From Mesorhizobium loti (GTDB lineage: Bacteria; Pseudomonadota; Alphaproteobacteria; Rhizobiales; Rhizobiaceae), in assembly GCF_002858745.1 (NCBI RefSeq), contig NZ_PJRO01000012.1, forward strand, positions 1 through 64,000: a stretch of 64,000 nucleotides of DNA. Reading direction: 5' to 3'. This document shows, piece after piece, positions 8,565 through 16,653 of this stretch. The notes beneath the pieces were generated by a model. That model saw only the letters and a list, made by a program, of their open reading frames with translations. It was not told the DNA's origin and ran no database searches. The position numbers and the translations under genes were made by a program. Each line of letters starts with the position of its first letter. Position 1 is the first letter of the stretch.

Positions 8565-8911
8565 CGGTCAAGCGCATCGTCGCCAACATCGCCACGACCG
8601 ATGTCGCGGCGGCCAGGCGCTTCTACGGCGACGTGCTCGGCCTCGATATCCTCATGGACCATGGCTGGATCGCCACCTACGGTAACGGTGAACACATGAC
8701 CGTGCAGGTCTCGTTCGCCGAGCAGGGGGGCGCCGATACGCCAGTGCCCGACCTTTCCATCGAGGTGGATGATGTCGACGCAGTGCTCGCCGGCATGAAG
8801 AAAGCCGGCTTCACCATCGAATATGGCCCGTCCGACGAACCCTGGGGCGTCCGCCGTTTCTTCGTGCGCGACCCCTTCGGCAAATTGATCAACATCCTCC
8901 AACACGACTAG
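8561..8911 (+). CDS. VOC (glyoxalase/bleomycin-resistance) superfamily protein
   Basis: A 116-residue protein with paired beta-alpha-beta-beta-beta modules: IVANIATTDVAAARRFYGDVLG at the start, and RRFFVRDPFGKLINIL at the end. The end motif has the usual DPFGN-like turn, here DPFGK. The second half lacks an obvious Glu metal ligand in the canonical place, so metal binding is uncertain. It is coupled to ridA by an ATGA overlap. Members act as glyoxalases, dioxygenases or binding proteins, and the substrate here cannot be read from the sequence. Confidence 0.88.
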   Translation: MTVKRIVANIATTDVAAARRFYGDVLGLDILMDHGWIATYGNGEHMTVQVSFAEQGGADTPVPDLSIEVDDVDAVLAGMKKAGFTIEYGPSDEPWGVRRFFVRDPFGKLINILQHD

Positions 8912-8918
8912 ACTAGCC

Positions 8919-8950
8919 TGAACCCGGCGCTGACCGACCAGCCGGGTTCA
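8919..8950. terminator. Hairpin between convergent genes
   Basis: A perfect 10-base inverted repeat, tgaacccggc (8919-8928) and gccgggttca (8941-8950), with a 12-base loop. It lies between the VOC gene and the convergent aldehyde dehydrogenase, whose stop is at 8951. There is no clear T-run on either side, so it is a possible shared terminator or mRNA end-stabiliser rather than a textbook intrinsic terminator. Confidence 0.5.
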
Positions 8951-10396
8951 TCAGAACGGGTAGGGCTGGCCCGGATCCTCGATCGTTAGCCAGCGCAGGT
9001 CGGTGAATTCGGCGATCGATGCCTTGCCACCGAACCGTCCGTAACCTGACCCCTTCATGCCGCCGAATGGCATCTGTGCCTCGTCGCCTACGGTAGGTCC
9101 GTTGATGTGGCAGATCCCGGCCTGGATGCGCGCCGCGACGGCCATGGCGCGACAGATGTCACGGCTGAAGACAGCCGATGAAAGTCCGTATTCGGTGTCG
9201 TTGGCAACGCGCACGGCCTCGTCCTCGCCTTTGACACGGATGACCGGCTTGACGGGGCCGAAGGATTCTTCCGAATAGACGCGCATGGCTGGGGTGACAT
9301 GGTCAAGCAGCGTCGCCTCCATAACAGTGCCCGTCCGCTTGCCGCCAGCCGCCAGCGTGGCGCCTTTGGCAACAGCGTCGGCAACCAGTTCTTCCATCTT
9401 GTCGGCCGCCTGACTACTGATCAAAGAGCCCAGCACGACATGACCGCGAGGATCTCCGGCCGGCAGTTTCGAGGCGCGGGCAGCGAGCTTGGCGACGAAT
9501 TCGTCCGCGATCCTTTCGTCGACGACCAGGCGTTCGGTGGACATGCAGATCTGGCCCTGATGCATGAACGCGCCGAAGGTTGCTGCACGCACCGCCGCAT
9601 CGACGTCGGCGTCGTCCAGCACGACGAGCGGCGCCTTGCCGCCGAGTTCGAGCAGCGCCGGCTTGAGGTGCTGGCCGGAGAGTTCGGCGATGATCCGGCC
9701 GACCTTGGTCGAACCGGTGAAGTTGACGCGCTTCACCGCCGGATGCGCAATCAGTGCCTTGACGATTGCCGCCGCGTCCTTCGGGTCGTTGGTGACGACA
9801 TTGACGACGCCCCTGGGCAGGCCAGCCTCGACCAGCACCTGGCCGATCAGCCGGTGTGTGCCAGGGCACATTTCCGAGGCTTTCAGCACCACTGTGTTAC
9901 CGCAGGCGAGCGGCATGGCCAGCGCGCGCGTACCGAGAATGACCGGCGCATTCCATGGCGCGATACCGAGGCACACGCCGGCCGGCTGGCGGATCGCCAT
10001 GGCGAACGTGCCTGGCTTGTCCGAGGGAATGATCTCGCCTGATATCTGCGTCGTCATCGCTGCCGCTTCGCGCAGCATGTTCGCGGCCAGCATGACGTTG
10101 AACTTCGCCCAGGGACCGGTCGCGCCGGTCTCTTCCGTCATCAGCTTGGTGAACTCACCGGCCTTGGAGGTCATGACATCGGCCGCCTTTACAAGCAAGG
10201 CGCGGCGTTCGCCGGGACCGATCCGCGACCAGGCCGGGAAAGCAGCGGCGGAGGCCTCGACGGCGGCGTTGGCATCGGCGACGCTTGCGGCAGCGGCTCG
10301 GGTCGCCAACTTGCCGGTAAATGGATCGAAGCGCTCAAAGGACGCTTTTTCCGCCGCCGCCCGTTCATCGCCGTCGATCAGAAGTCCGATATCCAT
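8951..10396 (-). CDS. NAD(P)-dependent aldehyde dehydrogenase
   Basis: A full-length ALDH of 481 residues. Visible hallmarks are FTGSTKVGR (cofactor-binding loop), LLELGGKAPLVVLDD (general-base glutamate) and MHQGQICMST (catalytic cysteine). The pattern is close to the vanillin, salicylaldehyde and coniferyl-aldehyde dehydrogenase group. It lies 35 bases downstream of an SDR alcohol dehydrogenase on the same strand, so the pair probably oxidises an aromatic alcohol to the acid through the aldehyde. Substrate identity is inference from that pairing. Confidence 0.93.
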   Translation of the reverse strand: MDIGLLIDGDERAAAEKASFERFDPFTGKLATRAAAASVADANAAVEASAAAFPAWSRIGPGERRALLVKAADVMTSKAGEFTKLMTEETGATGPWAKFNVMLAANMLREAAAMTTQISGEIIPSDKPGTFAMAIRQPAGVCLGIAPWNAPVILGTRALAMPLACGNTVVLKASEMCPGTHRLIGQVLVEAGLPRGVVNVVTNDPKDAAAIVKALIAHPAVKRVNFTGSTKVGRIIAELSGQHLKPALLELGGKAPLVVLDDADVDAAVRAATFGAFMHQGQICMSTERLVVDERIADEFVAKLAARASKLPAGDPRGHVVLGSLISSQAADKMEELVADAVAKGATLAAGGKRTGTVMEATLLDHVTPAMRVYSEESFGPVKPVIRVKGEDEAVRVANDTEYGLSSAVFSRDICRAMAVAARIQAGICHINGPTVGDEAQMPFGGMKGSGYGRFGGKASIAEFTDLRWLTIEDPGQPYPF

Positions 10397-10431
10397 AATT
10401 GTCTCCTCGCTCGCGGTGGAGCGTTACAAAA

Positions 10432-11223
10432 TCAGAAGCCGAGCACCTCGGCGTTGATTGACGCTTCAAGGCCGCCGTCGACCGGCACATTGGCACCGTT
10501 GATCCAGCGAGCGCCGTCCGAGCACAGGAACAGCACGACCGGCGCGATGTCGCCGGAGGTGCCCGCGCGGCCGACCCTCGAAATGTCGCTGTCGACGCGG
10601 GCGTCGCCGAGCACGGTGCGGAATTGCTTCAGGATCGGTGTCTCGACTGGACCGGGGCTCACCGCATTGACTCGGATGCCGCGGCTCTTGAACAATTCCT
10701 GATGCGCGGCGCGAAAGGTCCAAAGCAGCAACAGTTCCTTCGAGACCGGATAGCCTTCCTCATTCTTCACCGCGTGGTCGGCGATCACCTTGGCCACATC
10801 CGGGAAGCCTACAACGCTCACCATCGAGGCCGTCCGATTGAGGTTGGCTCGCCAGCCGAAGCCCGCGATCGAGGCGACGTTGACGATAGCTCCGCCTTCG
10901 CGAATTCTTGGCGCCAGCGCTTCGGAAAGCGCACGCAGGCCATAGAAATTGACTGCAACCGTCGGCGCAGCGCCGGTGTTGCCGGAGAGACCCGCGACGT
11001 TACAGAGCGCGTCGATGCGCTGCGGCAGCCGTGCAACGAGATCATCGACACCGGCCTTGGACGAGATATCGGCCTGGACGAAGACGCCTTGGTGTCCGAT
11101 CGGCTCGCGCCGGTCGACACCGATCACGTCGGCGCCGAGCTGGCCGGCCAGTTCCGCGGTCCGGGCGCCGATGCCCGAGGCGATGCCAGTGATGAGGATC
11201 GTTTTGCCGAACAGAATGCTCAC
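10432..11223 (-). CDS. SDR family oxidoreductase, coniferyl-alcohol dehydrogenase-like
   Basis: A short-chain dehydrogenase of 263 residues. The nucleotide-binding motif is TGIASGIG, an NVAS segment supplies the catalytic serine region, and the active site is YPVSK (Y-x-x-x-K). An unusual stretch FGWRANLNR follows NVASIAG, and DVAKVIADHAVKNEEGYPVSKE resembles the CalA (coniferyl-alcohol dehydrogenase) group of SDRs. With the downstream aldehyde dehydrogenase it would form a two-step alcohol-to-acid oxidation, possibly of lignin-derived aromatics. Other SDR substrates remain possible. Confidence 0.8.
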   Translation of the reverse strand: MSILFGKTILITGIASGIGARTAELAGQLGADVIGVDRREPIGHQGVFVQADISSKAGVDDLVARLPQRIDALCNVAGLSGNTGAAPTVAVNFYGLRALSEALAPRIREGGAIVNVASIAGFGWRANLNRTASMVSVVGFPDVAKVIADHAVKNEEGYPVSKELLLLWTFRAAHQELFKSRGIRVNAVSPGPVETPILKQFRTVLGDARVDSDISRVGRAGTSGDIAPVVLFLCSDGARWINGANVPVDGGLEASINAEVLGF

Positions 11224-11441
11224 GCTTTCTCCCCATGTGTCGTTGTGGGTGCCGGAGCGGCGGTCCCGCCGGCCGACTCCCTTGAGTAGGCGGGAGGCCT
11301 GACGTGGTAGCCGACGGAAAGCAGGCGCCAGACCGACCAGGTACCAGACGCCGATGCCGCCGAACCACGTTGGCTCCGATCCTCATCAGCCACATTGCAT
11401 GACGTTTTGGTGCGGTAAAAATAATATTTTGCGGTGTTTCA

Positions 11442-11457
11442 TTAACCTATGGGTTAA
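11442..11457. promoter_or_regulatory. TTAACC-N4-GGTTAA dyad in an AT-rich patch
   Basis: A perfect 6-base inverted repeat with a 4-base spacer, inside the most AT-rich stretch of this neighbourhood. It could be an operator for the leftward SDR-ALDH pair, whose start is about 220 bases away, or for a rightward small transcript. Confidence 0.35.
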
Positions 11458-11626
11458 GGAAGGCCGCTGCACGGCGTCGATCGTCAGGCAGGGTGATGTT
11501 GGCGCGCGGCTATCTTCTGCCTGGCCCCGAAGCGACGCTCGTTGACGGTGACGTCCGCAGGTATCAGTTTTCCTTATTGGATCGTAAGTTCCCGCGGTTG
11601 CGTCCTCCCGCGACCAAATGGTGGCA

Positions 11627-11663
11627 CAAACGGCTCGTCGAAAGACCGGCCGTTTGCCTTTTT
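11627..11663 (+). terminator. Candidate intrinsic terminator on the plus strand, orphan
   Basis: caaacggc (11627-11634) pairs with gccgtttg (11649-11656), followed by cctttttgg. No plus-strand protein gene precedes it, which hints at an unannotated transcript. On the minus strand, as an end for the convergent oxidoreductase gene, it would lack a T-run. Confidence 0.45.
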
Positions 11664-11705
11664 GGGGAGTCGCTGGGTTTCCTAGACTAGCGCATCGGTC
11701 CCAAC

Positions 11706-12671
11706 TCAGTTCGCCTTGGCGTGAAATGCCTCCACCGCACGCTGGACCCTGAGGCCTGCGGCAAAGTCAGCCAGGTTGGTTCGTGGCTCACCACGGATCG
11801 CCCGCGCGAATGCGGACAGCCTTGTGTATTCCGACCCGCGTTCGCCTTTGAGAGCTACGTCTTGCCAGGTTTTGCCATCCGAGACCTGCAAGTCGCCCCA
11901 ATCGTGGAGGCGATAGGAACGACTACTGCCGGAAACGGTCCACTCATAACTCTCAGGGACGGCAAGCCCGGCCTGGCCGAATACACGCACCGGGACGTCG
12001 CCTGCTCGAAACAGGCCGAAGGCCGAGATTTCGCTCGTCTTTTCACTCCGGGGGAAATCCAGGGACACGAACACCGGCTCGAGTTCGCCTATGAGCCGAT
12101 CGGTCAAATAGGCAAAATGCGAGAAAACTTCTCGGACGAACCCGCCCTCTTCCCTGCCAGACAGCCAACTTGCGTCAGCCTGAAATGCGCGTGGCCATTG
12201 CGGAAAAGCCAGCCTGATCTCGACGCCGCCTACGTTTCCGAGCTCTCCCACGCCGAGGGCACGCTCGATTTCCAGCGTGGCATGACGATCGGCCAGGGCG
12301 AAATTGACTGCCGTCACTACACCCGTCGCGCGGGCAAGCTCGGCCATGGCCTGTCCCTCGGCCAAGTCGACCGCAAGTGGCTTTTCGCAGAACACGGCCT
12401 TGCCACCACGCATCGCTGCCATCGCATAGGCTGCGTGAAAGCGTGGAGGCGTGGCGATGTAGACGACATCGAGGTTTTCCGCGGCCACGACAGCTCCCGG
12501 CTCGGTGGTAAAGTCGATATCGGGATATTTGCCGCGTTCGCGCGCAACCGCAGTTTCGTTGACATCGGCGCAAAGCATGACCTTGAAGTCGTGGTGCCTG
12601 GCGGCCGCCTCCAGCAGCTCGGTTCCCATCGCTCCAAGACCGATGATGCCCAGACCTATGCGCTTGCTCAT
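11706..12671 (-). CDS. Gfo/Idh/MocA family NAD(P)-dependent oxidoreductase
   Basis: A 321-residue dehydrogenase of the glucose-fructose oxidoreductase family. The N-terminal Rossmann motif is IGLGAMGTELLEA and the family motif CEKPLAVDLAEG carries the EKP lysine. The start at 12671 (MSKRIGLG) is chosen because GAGG lies 9 bases upstream; an ATG at 12701 would add 10 residues. Members oxidise or isomerise sugars and inositols. The substrate is unknown, and the lone position divergent from leuB gives no pathway clue. Confidence 0.88.
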   Translation of the reverse strand: MSKRIGLGIIGLGAMGTELLEAAARHHDFKVMLCADVNETAVARERGKYPDIDFTTEPGAVVAAENLDVVYIATPPRFHAAYAMAAMRGGKAVFCEKPLAVDLAEGQAMAELARATGVVTAVNFALADRHATLEIERALGVGELGNVGGVEIRLAFPQWPRAFQADASWLSGREEGGFVREVFSHFAYLTDRLIGELEPVFVSLDFPRSEKTSEISAFGLFRAGDVPVRVFGQAGLAVPESYEWTVSGSSRSYRLHDWGDLQVSDGKTWQDVALKGERGSEYTRLSAFARAIRGEPRTNLADFAAGLRVQRAVEAFHAKAN

Positions 12672-12851
12672 ATCGAATGCCTCAGGCTGTTTTACCGACA
12701 TACCACTATATCGCACGACATCGTCCAGCTTCCCTCCAGAGGCGCGCTTTGTCCGGTCCAGGAAGGGTTTCGCAATGGCAACGGGCTTGCGCCACAACGG
12801 CCTTGCCGTTAGCAAGGCTGCAATTCTCCGAACCCGTGGAAGGTCCTTCAT

Positions 12852-13952
12852 ATGGCAACGAAAAAACTTCTCCTGCTCGCCGGCGACGGCATCGGCCCAG
12901 AGGCCATGGCCGAGGTCAAGAAACTGATCGCGGCGATGAACGAGAAGGGTGCCGGCTTTGCCATCGATGAAGGCCTGGTAGGCGGTTGTGCCTACGACGC
13001 ACATGGTCAGGCGATCTCGGAAGAGGACATGGGCAAGGCTCTAGCCGCCGACGCCGTGCTCTTCGGTGCCGTCGGCGGCCCGAAATGGGACAGCGTGCCT
13101 TACGAGGTGCGCCCGGAAGCCGGCCTGCTGCGCCTGCGCAAGGACATGGAGCTGTTCGCCAATCTGCGCCCGGCGATCTGCTATCCGGCGCTTGCCGCCT
13201 CTTCCTCGCTCAAGCAGGAAGTGGTCGAGGGTCTCGATATCCTGATCGTGCGCGAACTGACCGGCGGCGTCTATTTCGGCGAGCCCAAGCAGATCATCGA
13301 CCTCGGCAACGGCCAGAAGCGCGGCATCGACACCCAGGTCTACGACACTTTCGAGATCGAACGCATCTCCGGCGTCGCCTTCGAGCTCGCCCGCACCCGC
13401 AACAACCACGTGACGTCGATGGAAAAGCGCAATGTCATGAAGTCGGGCGTCTTGTGGAATGAGGTCGTAACCGCGACCCACAAGGCGAAGTATGCCGACG
13501 TCAAGCTCGACCACATGCTGGCGGATGCCGGCGGCATGCAGCTGGTGCGCTGGCCCAAGCAGTTCGACGTCATCGTCACCGACAATCTGTTTGGCGACAT
13601 GTTGTCGGACGTGGCCGCCATGCTGACCGGCTCGCTCGGTATGCTACCGTCGGCTTCGCTCGGTGCGCCGGATGCCAAGACCGGCAAACGCAAGGCGCTC
13701 TACGAGCCCGTGCATGGCTCCGCGCCTGACATTGCAGGCCGCGGCATCGCCAATCCGATCGCCATGATCGCCTCCTTCGCCATGTGCCTGCGCTATTCCT
13801 TCAGCATGGTGGCCGAAGCAGACCGCCTCGAGGCCGCAATCGCCGCCGTTCTGGATGACGGCCTGCGCACCAAGGACATCATGTCCGAGGGCAAAATCGA
13901 GGTTGGCACCGTTGCCATGGGCAACGCCATCATCGCCAAGTTCTTCGCCTGA
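12852..13952 (+). CDS. leuB: 3-isopropylmalate dehydrogenase
   Basis: A 366-residue enzyme that oxidatively decarboxylates 3-isopropylmalate to 2-ketoisocaproate in leucine biosynthesis, using NAD. Signatures are LLAGDGIGPEAMAE at the start, the substrate-binding region TDNLFGDMLSDVAAMLTGSLG, and HGSAPDIAGRGIANPIA near the end. Length and motifs are normal. It stands divergent from the Gfo/Idh/MocA gene, and a HEAT-like gene starts 2 bases after its stop. Confidence 0.97.
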   Translation: MATKKLLLLAGDGIGPEAMAEVKKLIAAMNEKGAGFAIDEGLVGGCAYDAHGQAISEEDMGKALAADAVLFGAVGGPKWDSVPYEVRPEAGLLRLRKDMELFANLRPAICYPALAASSSLKQEVVEGLDILIVRELTGGVYFGEPKQIIDLGNGQKRGIDTQVYDTFEIERISGVAFELARTRNNHVTSMEKRNVMKSGVLWNEVVTATHKAKYADVKLDHMLADAGGMQLVRWPKQFDVIVTDNLFGDMLSDVAAMLTGSLGMLPSASLGAPDAKTGKRKALYEPVHGSAPDIAGRGIANPIAMIASFAMCLRYSFSMVAEADRLEAAIAAVLDDGLRTKDIMSEGKIEVGTVAMGNAIIAKFFA

Positions 13953-13954
13953 CG

Positions 13955-14617
13955 ATGGTCTCGGGTCGCGACACCGCTCAGCCCGCCGGCGTGCTTGCCC
14001 GGTTGGCGAGCGCGCTCGGTCGCGGCGACGAAAAACCCAACCAGGAACTGGCCGCCGATCTGGCGGCCGGTGGAAGCGCCGACGAGATTGCCGTTCTGGC
14101 GCATGCCCTCGCAACCGCAACCAAGCCGATCCGTCACGATGCCATCAAGGTGCTTTACGAGATCGGCGCTCTGCGGCCGGAGTTGATCGCTCCGCACGTG
14201 GCGGCATTCCTGGCGGCGCTCAAAAGCCGCGACAACCGCATCGTTTGGGGCACGCTGACCGCGCTCGACACCCTGGCTACGACCGTGCCAGACGTCATTA
14301 CCACGCACCTGCCCGATATTCTGGACTCGGCAGACCGCGGCAGCGTCATCGCCAAGGACAAGGCGGTTTCCATGCTGGCGACACTGGCTGTAAATGGCAA
14401 TTCTTTCGCCTGGCAGAGGTTGCTTGCCATCCTGCGCACCAGCGCAGACAACCAGACGCCCATGTATGCCGAACAGGCGTTGCGCGCAGCACCCGTTCAG
14501 GACGCTTCGATCTTGGCCGAAGTGGTTCGGATGCGCGCAGACGCCATTCCTCAGCCGGCCAAACGGGCTCGCTTGGACAAAGTGCTGCGCCGGCTGGATT
14601 CGCTGATAGCGAAGTGA
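13955..14617 (+). CDS. HEAT-repeat-like helical protein of unknown function
   Basis: A 220-residue, all-helical, alanine- and leucine-rich protein. Successive helix pairs of about 35-40 residues (for example IRHDAIKVLYEIGALRPELI, then RIVWGTLTALDTLATTVPDVI) look like HEAT or armadillo repeats, which are protein-binding scaffolds. It has no signal peptide and no catalytic motif. It starts 2 bases after the leuB stop, so it is probably co-transcribed, but a link to leucine synthesis is not implied. Confidence 0.7.
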   Translation: MVSGRDTAQPAGVLARLASALGRGDEKPNQELAADLAAGGSADEIAVLAHALATATKPIRHDAIKVLYEIGALRPELIAPHVAAFLAALKSRDNRIVWGTLTALDTLATTVPDVITTHLPDILDSADRGSVIAKDKAVSMLATLAVNGNSFAWQRLLAILRTSADNQTPMYAEQALRAAPVQDASILAEVVRMRADAIPQPAKRARLDKVLRRLDSLIAK

Positions 14618-14763
14618 CCCCGCTGCGAAAGCAGCCGGGCTGATACCACCACTGTTTCCGCCACCCGAGTTGCGATGGGAAAAGAACCGCAACGTTCTTG
14701 CAACCGGCCCCGGATGCTGTATTTTGAACCGATCCAATCATTGATTTTCGACGGAGATGCGGC

Positions 14764-15549
14764 ATGCCGATCAGAGCACTGGTGTGGGGCGAGAACGTGC
14801 ATGAACAGGAAAGTGCCGTCGTTGCGGATATCTACCCGCTTGGCATGCATGGCACCATCGCCGCAGCCCTCAGCAAGGACAAGGACATCGCAACGGAAAC
14901 GGTCGTCCTGCAGGACCCCGAACATGGCTTGACCGAGGAGCGCCTGGCAAGGACCGATGTACTCGTCTGGTGGGGCCATGCCGCACACGGCAAGGTCGAC
15001 GACGCCATCGTCGAACGCGTGCAGAAGCGCGTCTGGGAAGGCATGGGGCTGATCGTCCTGCATTCCGGCCATTTCTCGAAGATCTTCAAGCGGCTGATGG
15101 GCACGCCCTGCTCCTTGAAATGGCGCGAGGCCGGCGAGCGCGAGCGCATCTGGGTGGTCAACCGCAATCATCCCATCGCCAAGGGCCTTGGCGAATGCAT
15201 CGAGCTGCCTAACGAGGAAATGTACGGCGAGCCCTTCACCGTGCCCGAACCGATGGAGACCGTTTTCGTTTCCTGGTTCGAGGGCGGCGAGGTGTTCCGC
15301 TCCGGCCTGACCTATCAGCGCGGCGCCGGCCGCATTTTCTACTTCCGCCCCGGCCACGAGACCTACCCGACGTATCATCATCCGGACGTGCACACTGTGC
15401 TGCGCAACGCCGTGCAGTGGGCGCACAATCCGGCACCGGCCTGGACGACGATTACGGATGCGCCGAACGTGCCGATTTCGGCGGCCAAGGAACCGTTGGT
15501 CGAGAAAGGACCCAAGCTGCACAAGGACGGCGACGAGGGCCTGCGCTGA
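14764..15549 (+). CDS. ThuA-like protein
   Basis: A 261-residue protein of the ThuA family (a class I glutamine-amidotransferase-like fold, named for trehalose utilisation in Sinorhizobium meliloti). The core is seen as LVWWGHAAHGKVDDAIVERVQKRV and GLIVLHSGHFSK, with GRIFYFRPGHETYPTYHHPDV near the end. The stop overlaps the start of a ThuB-like gene (TGATG). In S. meliloti, ThuA and ThuB act together on trehalose or related disaccharides, but no trehalose transporter genes are present here, so another sugar is quite possible. Confidence 0.88.
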   Translation: MPIRALVWGENVHEQESAVVADIYPLGMHGTIAAALSKDKDIATETVVLQDPEHGLTEERLARTDVLVWWGHAAHGKVDDAIVERVQKRVWEGMGLIVLHSGHFSKIFKRLMGTPCSLKWREAGERERIWVVNRNHPIAKGLGECIELPNEEMYGEPFTVPEPMETVFVSWFEGGEVFRSGLTYQRGAGRIFYFRPGHETYPTYHHPDVHTVLRNAVQWAHNPAPAWTTITDAPNVPISAAKEPLVEKGPKLHKDGDEGLR

Positions 15550-16598
15550 TGAAGCGGCTGCTTCTGCTCGGTACCGGCGGCATCGCCGGCCAGCATATGG
15601 AGGAATTCGGCAAGGTGCCGGAGTGCCGCATCGTTGCCTGCGCCGATGCATTGCCGGGCCGGGCTGCAGCCTACGCGGAAAAGAACGGCATCGTCCATGC
15701 TTTCGACGGCCTGGATACAGCCCTTGCCTGGGGCGATTTCGACGCCGCCATCAATGCCACGCCGGATGGCGTGCACCAGGAAACGACGCTCACGCTGCTT
15801 GCCGCCGGCAAGCATGTGTTCTGCGAAAAGCCGCTGGCACCCAACCACGCCGATGCGCTGGAGATGACCGACGCCGCAGAACGCGCCGGCCTGATCAACA
15901 TGGTCAACCTGACCTATCGCAACTCGCCAGCGATACAGCGTGCGCGACAGATGGTGGAAGCCGGCGAGCTCGGCGAACTGCGCCATGTCGAGGCAAGCTA
16001 TCGGCAGAGCTGGCTGGTCGGAAAAGCCTGGGGCGATTGGCGCACGGCCGATCAATGGCTTTGGCGGCTATCGACCGAACACGGATCGACCGGCGTGCTC
16101 GGCGATGTCGGTATCCATATTCTCGATTTCGCCACCTATGGCGCTGCCGACGATATCGCCAGTCTCAACGCCGAATTGGTCACCTTCCCCAAGACCCCAG
16201 GCGACCAGATCGGAAAATATCGACTGGATGCCAATGACAGCGTGGCGATGACTGCGCGCTTTGCCTCCGGCGCGCTGGCCACCATTGTCGCCACCCGTTA
16301 CGCCACCGGCCATCTCAACGACCTCGAACTGAAGCTGCATGGCACCAAGGGCGCGCTTTGCGTGCGGACCGACGGCCGGACTTCATCCCTGAAGGGCTGT
16401 TTCGGCAAAGACATCGATGCTGTCGTCTGGAGCGATATCGCGTTGCAGGAAATCAAACGCAACGCCCGCCGGTTCGTTGACGCCCTGCTGTCAGGCGTCA
16501 ACGGTGACCCGTCTTTCCGTCGTGCGGCGGATATGCAGAAACTGATCGACGCGGCTTTTCTCAGCAGCGGAGAGAAACGCCCGGTGGCTATCACCTGA
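15549..16598 (+). CDS. Gfo/Idh/MocA family oxidoreductase, ThuB-like
   Basis: A 349-residue sugar dehydrogenase-like protein. It has a Rossmann motif LLLGTGGIAGQHMEE at the start and FCEKPLAPNHADALEM at about residue 95, followed by the alpha/beta substrate domain. The start at 15549 overlaps the ThuA stop by one base (TGATG), giving tight coupling; longer readings upstream lie inside the ThuA-like gene. The ThuA-ThuB pairing supports a role in oxidising a (di)saccharide to a 3-keto form, as proposed for this family. Confidence 0.88.
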   Translation: MKRLLLLGTGGIAGQHMEEFGKVPECRIVACADALPGRAAAYAEKNGIVHAFDGLDTALAWGDFDAAINATPDGVHQETTLTLLAAGKHVFCEKPLAPNHADALEMTDAAERAGLINMVNLTYRNSPAIQRARQMVEAGELGELRHVEASYRQSWLVGKAWGDWRTADQWLWRLSTEHGSTGVLGDVGIHILDFATYGAADDIASLNAELVTFPKTPGDQIGKYRLDANDSVAMTARFASGALATIVATRYATGHLNDLELKLHGTKGALCVRTDGRTSSLKGCFGKDIDAVVWSDIALQEIKRNARRFVDALLSGVNGDPSFRRAADMQKLIDAAFLSSGEKRPVAIT

Positions 16599-16615
16599 GC
16601 TTTGCTAAGCTTGGA

Positions 16616-16644
16616 CGCCTTCTCCCCGCAACGGGGAGAAGGCG
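16616..16644. terminator. Bidirectional hairpin between convergent genes
   Basis: A perfect 13-base inverted repeat (cgccttctccccg / cggggagaaggcg) with a 3-base loop lies between the ThuB-like gene and the convergent gcdH. It is very stable, but no long T-run follows on either strand. Confidence 0.6.
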
Positions 16645-16653
16645 TATATCATC

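Larger units (their letters stand above)
11224..11705. other. 482-base gap without a convincing protein gene
   Basis: The region between the SDR and Gfo/Idh/MocA genes holds an AT-rich patch at about 11400-11460, a TTAACC-N4-GGTTAA dyad at 11442-11457 and a plus-strand terminator-like hairpin at 11627-11663. The short frames inside it (for example 11493-11690) have no recognisable content. A small RNA between the AT-rich patch and the hairpin is possible. Confidence 0.5.

Noticed and set aside
11493..11690. A 65-codon frame in the gap after the SDR gene
   Set aside because: No ribosome site or homology, and it runs through the candidate terminator hairpin.
13793..15651. Long minus-strand frames opposite leuB, the HEAT-like gene and the ThuA-like gene
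   Set aside because: The plus-strand genes have clear family motifs or coupling, and the minus-strand translations are low complexity.
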